From positions 1-21,500 of the forward strand of contig JAVBUR010000119.1 in the NCBI GenBank assembly GCA_031555145.1: a stretch of 21,500 nt of DNA, in the 5' to 3' direction. Below are positions 14,917-21,500 of the stretch, one piece after another. Source of the DNA: JAJDIA01 sp031555145 (GTDB lineage: Bacteria > Bacteroidota > Bacteroidia > Bacteroidales > Tannerellaceae). The position numbers were made by a program, and so were the translations under genes. The notes beneath the pieces are model-generated. The model had not been told where the DNA came from. It ran no database searches and saw only the letters and a list, made by a program, of their open reading frames with translations. Numbering within the stretch: the first letter of the stretch is position 1; each line of letters opens with the position of its first letter.

Positions 14917-15465
14917 ATGATGCCTTCCGAACTGGGTACTTATGGAAGCGTCACACACTTCCTGACAAAACGCTTCGACCGCATTGGAAACGACCGGATA
15001 CACATTCAGACGTTGGCTGCTATTTATCCTGACAGTGACAGTTATGAAGATATCTTCGTGGTCATGCGTAAACTGAACCTTCCCTACGAAGACATACGAC
15101 AACAATATCTAAGAATGGCATTCAACGTATTAACCCGAAATGTAGACGACCATTCAAAGAACGTTGCATTTTGTATGTCCCCGGATGGAACCTGGCGTCT
15201 TTCACCGGCATACGACTTAACATACAGTGTAGATGTAAGCGCCCCAGCCTTTATGAACCGCCATTCATTGAAAATCAACGGCAAAAATGAAGGCATCACC
15301 CTTCAGGACTTGGAGACAGTCGCCAAAAACAACGACATTCAAGATTATAGATCGCTCATTCTTTCAGTGAAGGAAGCTACCTCCAAATTCTGCGAATTTG
15401 CCAATGCACAAGGAATAAACCAACAATTAATCGAGAAGATAAATGCTGATTTCATCCGGATCTGA
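14917..15465 (+). pseudogene. hipT: 5'-truncated HipA/HipT-type toxin kinase (C-terminal half)
   Basis: The 182 codons correspond to the C-terminal lobe of HipA-family serine/threonine kinases. The catalytic loop NVDDHSKN (Asp77, Asp78, His79, Asn82) and the magnesium-binding SPAYD (Asp100) are intact. HFLTKRFDRIGNDRIHIQTL and MAFNVLTRNVDDH are family hallmarks. Full-length HipA is about 330-440 aa and HipT about 310 aa. The N-terminal lobe, including the ATP-binding and Ser-rich P-loop region, is missing, and no HipS/HipA_N gene is present. The piece begins at MMPSEL, an internal position in the family, right after hipB. A deletion between hipB and mid-hipT explains this. The protein fragment is unlikely to be active. 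Confidence 0.8.
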
Positions 15466-15491
15466 TTACTGATCTTTATAAAACTTACACC

Positions 15492-16142
15492 ATGAACAAC
15501 CTCTTGATCCAGCCCATACAACCTGCGGAAATCAACGAAGTAGCCTCCATATTAACAGAGGCCTTTGATACAAATCCCGCATACTCCCTTATTTTCAAAA
15601 AGAAGGATCAATTGAAAGACGGGCTGCTATGGTTATTCAGAACGAATCTGATCATGCTCAACCACAAACGCCCTCTTACGCGTGTCATAAAAGAAAAGCA
15701 TACCGGCAAGATAATCGGCACCTTTACGATCATCCCTCCACAGGAGGCAAAGCCCCCACTCTCCCTATACACCCAAATAGGCATCCCGCGCTTTATCGCA
15801 ACGTTCGGCATCACCCCGTTACTCCGGATGCTCAAATTAGACGACATCAATAAACAAACCCTCATCACATCGATGGGAGCATCTTCCTATTATTACCTAT
15901 CCATGGTAGTCATCCGAGCAGCATACAGAGGAACAGGCATCGGCACCCATGCCCTGAAATCAGCCATCGAAGAACTTACCTCCTCCACCCCATCCTGCCC
16001 GTTCCTTGGATTAACCACCCAACTCCCCGAGAACGTCACCTTCTACTCCCGATTGGGATTCACCGTCTTAGATCAAGGGTACATACACTACAAAAACAAC
16101 TCCTACTACAATTGGAATATGAAACTCTCGATTTCCTTGTAA
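15492..16142 (+). CDS. GNAT-family N-acetyltransferase (216 aa)
   Basis: Acetyl-CoA-dependent transferase. The N-terminal helix pair (NEVASILTEAFDTNPAYSLIF), the strand GKIIGTFTIIPPQEA, and the acetyl-CoA site VVIRAAYRGTGIGTHALKSAIEEL, where R-G-T-G-I-G (about residue 144) matches the RGxGxG/A pyrophosphate loop, define the fold. FLGLTTQLPENVTFYSRLGFTVLDQ is the typical final segment. FIATFGITPLLRMLKLDDIN is an insertion between strands, seen in some Bacteroidetes members. It starts 26 bp after the truncated toxin. Acceptor substrate unknown. Confidence 0.88.
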   Translation: MNNLLIQPIQPAEINEVASILTEAFDTNPAYSLIFKKKDQLKDGLLWLFRTNLIMLNHKRPLTRVIKEKHTGKIIGTFTIIPPQEAKPPLSLYTQIGIPRFIATFGITPLLRMLKLDDINKQTLITSMGASSYYYLSMVVIRAAYRGTGIGTHALKSAIEELTSSTPSCPFLGLTTQLPENVTFYSRLGFTVLDQGYIHYKNNSYYNWNMKLSISL

Positions 16143-16147
16143 CCAAA

Positions 16148-16198
16148 ATTTCACACCGATTACACCAGACCGTCATTCCGCTTACATCCCGCTGAAAT
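16148..16198 (+). promoter_or_regulatory. PhoB-box-like array of five 7-mers at 11-bp spacing
   Basis: Five 7-mers separated by exactly 4 bp start at 16148, 16159, 16170, 16181 and 16192: ATTTCAC, ATTACAC, CCGTCAT, CTTACAT and CTGAAAT. They resemble the PhoB half-site CTGTCAT/CTGTAAC. The last ends 10 bp before the -7 element, the position Pho boxes have in E. coli. An OmpR/PhoB-family activator is the inferred ligand. Confidence 0.5.
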
Positions 16199-16208
16199 AT
16201 CGCCACTC

Positions 16209-16216
16209 TACATTTG
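16209..16216 (+). promoter_or_regulatory. -7 element of the TonB receptor operon
   Basis: TACATTTG matches TAnnTTTG. No -33 TTTG exists at the expected position, where the 7-mer array lies instead. The leader to the ATG at 16250 is about 30 nt. Confidence 0.6.
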
Positions 16217-16249
16217 CATCGTAAAACAGAACGATGTAATAATAAAACA

Positions 16250-19042
16250 ATGAGTACACCCGGTAAAAGCAGGAACATCTTCCTGACCCTTCTTTTCGTA
16301 GTAACCATATTCCTTCCTCTTGCTTCCCAGGCACAAACAGGGGTTATCTGCGGGACAGTTTACGATGCAACATACAAAGAGCCGTTGATCGGTGCCACCG
16401 TCACCATCACCGGTACCGGCATAGGAGCCGTCACGGATATGGATGGTAAATACCGGATCGAAAAAGTAAATAAAGGTACCTATTCGATCACATCTTCCTA
16501 TGTATCCTATAATCCGGAGATGGTACCCAATGTCAAGGTAGAGGCTTATCAGGAAACGGTCGTTAACATCACCCTCTCCGATGCCAACGTCCAGTTGCAG
16601 AACGTCACCGTCGTTGCCCAGCGCAAGTTGGGTACCGAGATGGCTGTATTAAAGACCGTACGCAAGAGCCTCCCGGTCGCCAACGGTATCTCCGCCCAGC
16701 AGATCAGTAAGACACAAGACAGCGATGCCGCCGAAGTACTCCGTCGCATCCCCGGCGTAACAATCGTGGACGATCGCTTCATCGTCGTCCGTGGCCTCGC
16801 TCAACGATATAACAATGTATGGCTCAACAATGCCACCACCGCTTCGAGTGAAACAGACAGCCGCGCTTTTTCGTTTGATGTGCTCCCCTCCTCGCTCATC
16901 GACAACATGATGGTCTATAAAAGCCCATCACCCGAACTACCGGCTGACTTCTCGGGTGGATTCGTACGTATCCTGACCAAGAATATCCCCGATGGTAATA
17001 ACTTCTCCATCAGCTACCAGGCCGGATTCGATAGCAATGCCTCCTTCCGCAATTTTCAATTGACGAAAGGAAGCGCCGCCGATTACTTCGGCTTCGGCGC
17101 CTCTTCCCGCATGTTACCGTCGAACGCCCCTTCGCACCTGAACGATGTCACCACCACCGATGCCGTCGCCTTCACCAAGCAAGTCAATACCGACTGGGGA
17201 GTGAATTCTTTCACCGCCCTGCCCGAGCAAAAACTCACCCTGGGTATGAACCGTGTCTATAACATCGGCGACTGGAAGATCGGCAACGTCACCAGCCTCA
17301 ACTACAGTACCAGCTACAACTACTACGAGATGGAGAACAACAACTACCTCTCATACGATATGACGAACGACGCTTCCTCCTACCGCTACAAATACGACGA
17401 CGTACAGTATAAGAACACCGTCAAACTCGGCGCCCTCTTCAACTGGTCATTCCTCAAGGGAAACAACAAATACGAATTCCGCAACTTCTTCAACCAGCGC
17501 GGCACCCAATCCCTGTTCCAACGTGAAGGAGCCGACTACTACTCCGACGAGAATATCCGCCGCTGGGAATCCCTCTACACCGCCCGCACCACCTACTCCG
17601 GACAGCTAAGCGGCAACCATCCCTTCCAGCCCGACGTAAACAAACTCGACTGGACCCTCGGTTATGCCTACGCCGGCTACAACGAACCCGACCGGAAAGA
17701 CGTCCGTTCCAAACAGCAGATGAAGGATGACCAGGCAGTCTATTACGTCTCCGACCCCACCCGCTACTATCAAGATCTAAAGGACCATAGCGTCTCCCTC
17801 TCGGCCAACTACGAGCACCTGCTGAAGTTGTCCGACACCTTCGCCCCCACCCTCAACACCGGTGTCTATGGCGAATACAAAACCCGCGACTTCGCCGCCC
17901 GCCGCTTCGTCTATAACCTTCTCGGTAATGGCTACAACCGCTACGCCGACTGGGATTACAGTGGCGTCTTCTCCGACGAGAACATCGCTTCCGACCGCAT
18001 CTACATGAAAGAGAGCACCAACAAGAGCGACTCCTACACCTCCAATAACCTCCTCGGCGCCGGCTACCTCTCCGCCAAAGTAGACTACAACAAACTGCAT
18101 GTCAACGCCGGCGTGCGTGTCGAATACTACAAACTCTCACTCGACGGATACGAGTCGGACGGCATCAAACCCGTCAACCTCCGCGATGATTATACCGACC
18201 TCTTCCCCTCCGCCAACATTGTTTATGCTTTCAGTGAGAAAAACCAGCTAAGAGCAGCCTACGGACGTTCGATCAACCGCCCCGAGTTCCGCGAGATCGT
18301 CCCCTACGTCTATTACGACTTCGGACTGAATGCCAACATCAGCGGGAATACCGAGCTGAAGAACGCCTATACCAACAACGTCGACCTCCGGTACGAGTTC
18401 TACCCCTCGCCTTCGGAAACAGTTTCCCTCGGCGCCTTCTACAAAGGCTTCGACAACCCCATCGAACAGACGTTCAGCGAAACAGGCTCCGGACTGCAAT
18501 ACACCTTCCACAACGCTGACCGCGCCAACGCCTTCGGCCTCGAACTGGATATCCGCAAGCGCCTCGACTTCATTGGACTACCCGACCTCAGTTTCGTCTT
18601 CAACGGCGCCTTGATCCATAGCAAAGTCTATTTCGAAGCCAACTCCTTCGAACGCGACCGCCCCATGCAGGGACAATCACCCTACCTGATCAACGCCGGT
18701 CTGTTCTACCAGAACGACGACCGTGGTTTCTCGCTCTACGCCCAATACAACCGCATCGGCAAGCGCATCGAAACCGTCGGTATTCCCAAACAGAATCCCA
18801 ACGACGACATCCCCGACATCTACGAAATGCCCCGCAACTCGTTCGACATCAGCTTCTCCAAACAGCTCAGCAAGGTGGTCGAGATCAAAGGCGGCATACA
18901 AGACCTACTCAATGCCAGCGTCGAATACAACCAGTTCCTCCAGTTGACCGACGCCGACGGCAGCCAACGCGAAGTAAAACAGCTCATCCGCAGCTACCGC
19001 CCCGGCATCGTAGCCAACATCGGCATCACCTTGAAGTTTTGA
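16250..19042 (+). CDS. TonB-dependent outer-membrane receptor with carboxypeptidase-regulatory-like domain
   Basis: A 930-residue outer-membrane transporter. A signal peptide (IFLTLLFVVTIFLPLASQAQ, cleaved near residue 28) is followed by a CarboxypepD_reg-like domain (about 32-115, GTVYDATYKEPLIGATVTIT to ITSSYVSY). The TonB plug comes next (about 130-240, DSDAAEVLRRIPGVTIVDDRFIVVRGLAQRYNNVWLN to PELPADFSGGFVRI). The rest is a beta barrel, with DLFPSANIVYAF, LRAAYGRSINRPEFREIVPY and a final aromatic residue (GITLKF), as needed for barrel insertion. It would import a substrate using TonB-ExbBD energy. No SusD follows; the next gene is a large lipoprotein, so this is not a classic SusCD pair. 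The start at 16250 is used because the earlier TTG at 16214 lies in the -7 element. The gene is GC-richer than its upstream neighbours. Confidence 0.9.
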   Translation: MSTPGKSRNIFLTLLFVVTIFLPLASQAQTGVICGTVYDATYKEPLIGATVTITGTGIGAVTDMDGKYRIEKVNKGTYSITSSYVSYNPEMVPNVKVEAYQETVVNITLSDANVQLQNVTVVAQRKLGTEMAVLKTVRKSLPVANGISAQQISKTQDSDAAEVLRRIPGVTIVDDRFIVVRGLAQRYNNVWLNNATTASSETDSRAFSFDVLPSSLIDNMMVYKSPSPELPADFSGGFVRILTKNIPDGNNFSISYQAGFDSNASFRNFQLTKGSAADYFGFGASSRMLPSNAPSHLNDVTTTDAVAFTKQVNTDWGVNSFTALPEQKLTLGMNRVYNIGDWKIGNVTSLNYSTSYNYYEMENNNYLSYDMTNDASSYRYKYDDVQYKNTVKLGALFNWSFLKGNNKYEFRNFFNQRGTQSLFQREGADYYSDENIRRWESLYTARTTYSGQLSGNHPFQPDVNKLDWTLGYAYAGYNEPDRKDVRSKQQMKDDQAVYYVSDPTRYYQDLKDHSVSLSANYEHLLKLSDTFAPTLNTGVYGEYKTRDFAARRFVYNLLGNGYNRYADWDYSGVFSDENIASDRIYMKESTNKSDSYTSNNLLGAGYLSAKVDYNKLHVNAGVRVEYYKLSLDGYESDGIKPVNLRDDYTDLFPSANIVYAFSEKNQLRAAYGRSINRPEFREIVPYVYYDFGLNANISGNTELKNAYTNNVDLRYEFYPSPSETVSLGAFYKGFDNPIEQTFSETGSGLQYTFHNADRANAFGLELDIRKRLDFIGLPDLSFVFNGALIHSKVYFEANSFERDRPMQGQSPYLINAGLFYQNDDRGFSLYAQYNRIGKRIETVGIPKQNPNDDIPDIYEMPRNSFDISFSKQLSKVVEIKGGIQDLLNASVEYNQFLQLTDADGSQREVKQLIRSYRPGIVANIGITLKF

Positions 19043-19093
19043 TCCCTCAAATAGCGTATTAGTAAACAATTCATTTTTTTAATACAACGAAGT

Positions 19094-20695
19094 ATGAACA
19101 AGTTTTTAGTAAAAGGAATGGCTGCCCTCTTGAGCATGACCACCCTGTTTGTAACTGTCTCTTGTAGTGACGACGACGATCCGGCAACCGTCAAGGTAAC
19201 CGGTGTCAGTCTGGACCAGACCACAGCCGAACTCAAACCGGCTGCCACCCTCACGCTGACCGCTACCGTAGCTCCGAGTAACGCAACGGATAAAGACATC
19301 ACCTGGAGCTCTTCAGCCGAAAGCATCGCAACGGTCGACAACGCCGGTAAAGTAACTGCTGTTGCAGTAGGGCAGGCCACTATCACCGTCAAGACAGCAG
19401 ACGGCAGCTACACCGCCACCAGCAACATCACCGTCAAGGCCGATGCCGAAACCGGTAAGGTAGTCGTCCTCAAAGGCGAACTGACTGCCAACACCACCCT
19501 GCGTGCCATCGACACGAACACCCTCGAAGGCTTTGTGTACGTGCCCAACGGCATCACGCTGACCATCGAACCGGGAACCGTCATCAAAGGACAGAAATCG
19601 TCGATGGGTTCACTCATCATCGAACCGGGCGGTAAAATCATGGCCGAAGGTACTGCCGAAAAGCCCATCGTCTTCACCTCCGACCAGGCCAAAGGCGTAC
19701 GCTCGTATGGCGACTGGGGTGGCGTGATCGTTTGCGGGAACGCACCCGTCAATACCACCAGCAAACCGCAGATCGAAGGCGGCCCGCGTACCCAGTACGG
19801 TGGCACAAACGCTGATGACAACTCCGGTATCCTGAAATACGTCCGTATCGAGTTCGCCGGTTATCCCTTCGAACCGAACAAAGAAATCAACGGCCTCACC
19901 TGTGGCGGCGTAGGACGTGGTACCACGATCGAATACGTACAGGTCTCTTACTGCGGCGACGACTCCTTCGAATGGTTCGGTGGCACGGTCAACGCCAAAC
20001 ACCTGATCGCCTACAAAGGTTGGGACGATGAATTCGACACTGACTACGGCTTCGGCGGTAAACTCCAGTTCCTGCTCGGTATCCGTGACCCGAAAGTAGC
20101 CGACACCTCCAAATCAAACGGCTTTGAATCTGACAACGACGCCGAAGGATCCGGCAACACACCACTCACCAACCCCATCTTCTCGAACGTCACCCTCATC
20201 GGCCCGTTCTACGGCACATCAGCCGGCAAGACCGATAGCGAAATCTTCTACGTCACCGAAGATGCCGCCAACGGCGCCAAGGGAGGTTCGTTCCAGGCCG
20301 CGATGCACATCCGCCGCAACTCTTCCCTCGAAGTCTACAACTCCATCTTCACCGGCTGGCCCTATGGTCTGTTCCTCGACAAAGCCAATGCCAAAGCAAC
20401 GGTGAAGAACGTGATCATGGCCGGTATGTGGACCAACTTCCGGAATGATGCCAGCGAAGCCTACTACAACACAGCCGCCCTCAGCAACCTGCTCTTCCCG
20501 TCCACCAACGACATAATCGCCACGAACACCGATTACATGTCGGTCGTAGTTGATAAGATCGGTGGTGCCAGCTTCGCAGACGCCTCCCTGAGCGACAGCT
20601 TCTTTGAAAAAGTATCCTACAAGGGAGCCTTCGACGGCACCAACGACTGGACCGCCGGTTGGGCCAACTTCGATCCGAACAATACCGACTATTAA
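19094..20695 (+). CDS. Surface-type lipoprotein with Ig-like (Big_2) and beta-helix-like domains
   Basis: A 533-residue lipoprotein, 51 bp after the TonB receptor. The signal peptide ends at TVSC (Cys24). SDDDD follows directly, which fits the acidic surface-export signal of Bacteroidetes lipoproteins. Residues about 33-115 are an Ig-like Big_2 domain (VTGVSLDQTTAELKP to ITVKTADGSYTATSNITV). The remainder has repeating short strands and conserved blocks of a beta-helix-like family: LTIEPGTVIKGQ, KPIVFTSDQ, YGDWGGVIVCGNAPVN, YVRIEFAGYPFEPNKEINGL, TTIEYVQVSYCGDDSFEWFGGTVNAKHLI. No catalytic site is evident. By position it is the surface partner of the receptor, taking the role SusD has elsewhere. 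Ligand unknown. Confidence 0.8.
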   Translation: MNKFLVKGMAALLSMTTLFVTVSCSDDDDPATVKVTGVSLDQTTAELKPAATLTLTATVAPSNATDKDITWSSSAESIATVDNAGKVTAVAVGQATITVKTADGSYTATSNITVKADAETGKVVVLKGELTANTTLRAIDTNTLEGFVYVPNGITLTIEPGTVIKGQKSSMGSLIIEPGGKIMAEGTAEKPIVFTSDQAKGVRSYGDWGGVIVCGNAPVNTTSKPQIEGGPRTQYGGTNADDNSGILKYVRIEFAGYPFEPNKEINGLTCGGVGRGTTIEYVQVSYCGDDSFEWFGGTVNAKHLIAYKGWDDEFDTDYGFGGKLQFLLGIRDPKVADTSKSNGFESDNDAEGSGNTPLTNPIFSNVTLIGPFYGTSAGKTDSEIFYVTEDAANGAKGGSFQAAMHIRRNSSLEVYNSIFTGWPYGLFLDKANAKATVKNVIMAGMWTNFRNDASEAYYNTAALSNLLFPSTNDIIATNTDYMSVVVDKIGGASFADASLSDSFFEKVSYKGAFDGTNDWTAGWANFDPNNTDY

Positions 20696-20708
20696 GCAAT
20701 AGTATAAC

Positions 20709-21188
20709 ATGAAAAAGAAACTCCTCATCACCTCCCTGGTCGCCGCTAGTTCAGCCTTCGCCCTCTCGGCGCAAGACCTCGTACTGAGCGAAGGGCAATA
20801 TTACACCGACGAGTCGCAAACCAAGCTCTACACCGGCCGCTATACCGAGTTTTACGACGACGGCATGCTGAAGATGGAACTGTACCTCAAAGACGGTCGT
20901 CCCGAAGGTACCTACGTCATCTACTACCCCAGCGGTAAAATCGCCGAAGTACGCGCCTACTACAACGGCATCTTCCACGGCGAATGGCGTACCTACAACG
21001 AGAACGGCGACCTCATCGGCGTAGCCGCCTACAAAGAAGGCCTCAAAGACGGGCCCTGGCGTATCTGGAACGACAAAGGCGTGATGCGTTTCGAAATGTT
21101 CTACACCCGCGGACAAAAAACCGGCACCTGGCGCAACTGGGATGACGAAGGAGTACTGCTTAACGAACAAACATACGATAAGCCGTGA
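20709..21188 (+). CDS. Exported MORN/YwqK-repeat protein
   Basis: A 159-residue protein with a signal peptide (KKKLLITSLVAASSAFALSAQ, about 1-22) followed by five repeats of exactly 24 residues. The repeat glycines are at 43, 67, 91, 115 and 139: TGRYTEFYDDG, EGTYVIYYPSG, HGEWRTYNENG, DGPWRIWNDKG and TGTWRNWDDEG. This is the MORN_2/YwqK repeat, a beta-hairpin array seen in YwqK-like antitoxin-type proteins and in exported Bacteroidetes proteins. Being exported, it is unlikely to be a cytoplasmic antitoxin. It follows the lipoprotein by 13 bp and is followed by a terminator, so it is the last gene of the receptor operon. Its role is unknown. Confidence 0.85.
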   Translation: MKKKLLITSLVAASSAFALSAQDLVLSEGQYYTDESQTKLYTGRYTEFYDDGMLKMELYLKDGRPEGTYVIYYPSGKIAEVRAYYNGIFHGEWRTYNENGDLIGVAAYKEGLKDGPWRIWNDKGVMRFEMFYTRGQKTGTWRNWDDEGVLLNEQTYDKP

Positions 21189-21214
21189 GGCTGCTACATA
21201 TGTTCTATTTTACA

Positions 21215-21250
21215 GGAGGGTGCGTCCGCAAGGCGCACCCTCCGCTTTTG
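21215..21250 (+). terminator. Intrinsic terminator of the TonB receptor operon
   Basis: GGAGGGTGCG (21215-21224) pairs perfectly with CGCACCCTCC (21234-21243) around a 9-nt loop and is followed by GCTTTTG. It lies 26 bp after the stop codon of the MORN-repeat gene. Confidence 0.88.
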
Positions 21251-21258
21251 TATATCAT

Positions 21259-21360
21259 TGGCGGATATCTACAGCACAGCATTTGGTGTGCGCCATGCCC
21301 GGTCACGGGCAGACACCGTCGCAAAAACATTCAAATGCTGTACAACCTGAATATCCGCCA
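21259..21360. repeat. 102-nt nested inverted repeat (multi-stem element)
   Basis: Four nested stems are visible: TGGCGGATAT (21259-21268) with ATATCCGCCA (21351-21360); ACAGCATTTG (21276-21285) with CAAATGCTGT (21332-21341); GTGT (21286-21289) with ACAC (21313-21316); and TGCCCG (21296-21301) with CGGGCA (21306-21311). It starts just after the terminator. It could be a structured RNA, a mobile palindromic element or a recombination site. Confidence 0.7.
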
Positions 21361-21500
21361 CGCTACCCTTTGTGAATTGACTGCGCTCCCTTCTACACGA
21401 AGTTTTTTTTTCGAATTTATCCGTCACGCTGTCACACGTAGGGTATTATCGTTCTGATTGAGAGCGGATTGGATGCGTGACAGATACCCGTGACAGATCC
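21361..21500. other. Non-coding tail with TGTCAC/GTGACA repeats
   Basis: No gene is supported. A run of nine T lies at 21403-21411. CCGTCAC (21421-21427) and CTGTCAC (21429-21435) lie 8 bp apart. CGTGACAGAT occurs twice 13 bp apart near the window end, in opposite orientation to those two. The element may continue beyond the window. Confidence 0.5.

Noticed and set aside
18248..18511. Antisense ORFs in the TonB receptor and lipoprotein genes (this and several others up to 20731)
   Set aside because: Val/Gly/Glu-rich shadows caused by GC-rich codons of the true genes.
20709..21188. MORN-repeat protein as a YwqK-type antitoxin of a toxin-antitoxin pair
   Set aside because: It has a signal peptide and is the last gene of an outer-membrane operon; no toxin candidate is adjacent.
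21259..21360. tRNA or CRISPR interpretation of the palindromic region
   Set aside because: No anticodon arm or T-loop consensus, and no regularly spaced identical repeats with spacers.

Overview
The window is chromosomal DNA of a gut-type Bacteroidota bacterium, most likely order Bacteroidales. The reasons are upstream elements of the Bacteroidetes sigma factor type (TAnnTTTG, with a TTTG around -33 where visible), a TonB receptor with an N-terminal carboxypeptidase-regulatory-like domain, a lipoprotein with an acidic stretch directly after the lipidated cysteine, and FtsX/MacB-type permeases. Parabacteroides is my guess from overall protein style, but the genus is not proven by anything here. 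No rRNA, tRNA, CRISPR array or intact insertion sequence was seen.

Layout. 1-830: the 3' end of a RhuM-family gene and a small hypothetical ORF (AT-rich, accessory in character). 924-1927: a MarR regulator with a promoter that almost touches its start codon, followed by a four-helix membrane protein. 2127-4457 (minus): an orphan FtsX/MacB-like ABC permease. 4609-6756: a RarD-type permease, 3-methyladenine DNA glycosylase I (tag) and a MmcQ/YjbR protein, with an 11-bp tandem repeat between the last two. 6825-9994: an exported LamG plus endonuclease/exonuclease/phosphatase protein, a GNAT acetyltransferase and a membrane-anchored flavodoxin-ferredoxin fusion (EFR1 type). 10080-12619: a Trk/Ktr potassium uptake pair. 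12643-14379: a B12-binding-like/radical SAM/DUF4080 protein, followed by an unexplained open frame. 14546-15465: a decayed HipBST-type toxin-antitoxin locus, with an intact HipB-like antitoxin and palindromic operator but no hipS, and only the C-terminal half of the HipT kinase. 15492-16142: a GNAT acetyltransferase. 16148-21250: a TonB receptor, a surface-type lipoprotein (Ig-like plus beta-helix-like) and an exported MORN/YwqK-repeat protein, closed by a strong intrinsic terminator. 21251-21500: non-coding, with a 100-nt nested palindrome and a cluster of TGTCAC/GTGACA repeats.

The best candidate for an undescribed system is the last operon. Its promoter region carries five 7-mers spaced every 11 bp (16148-16198). 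They resemble PhoB boxes and end 10 bp before the -7 element, in place of a -33 box. I therefore infer a response-regulator-controlled, possibly phosphate-starvation-controlled, outer-membrane uptake or surface-capture system. The receptor would be the transporter, the lipoprotein its surface partner (there is no SusD), and the MORN-repeat protein an exported accessory. The substrate cannot be read from the sequence.

Several long open frames begin upstream of or inside their own promoter. I moved those starts: tag to 6178, mmcQ-like to 6756, hipB to 14621 and the TonB receptor to 16250. The GNAT start at 8504 avoids overlap with the gene before it.
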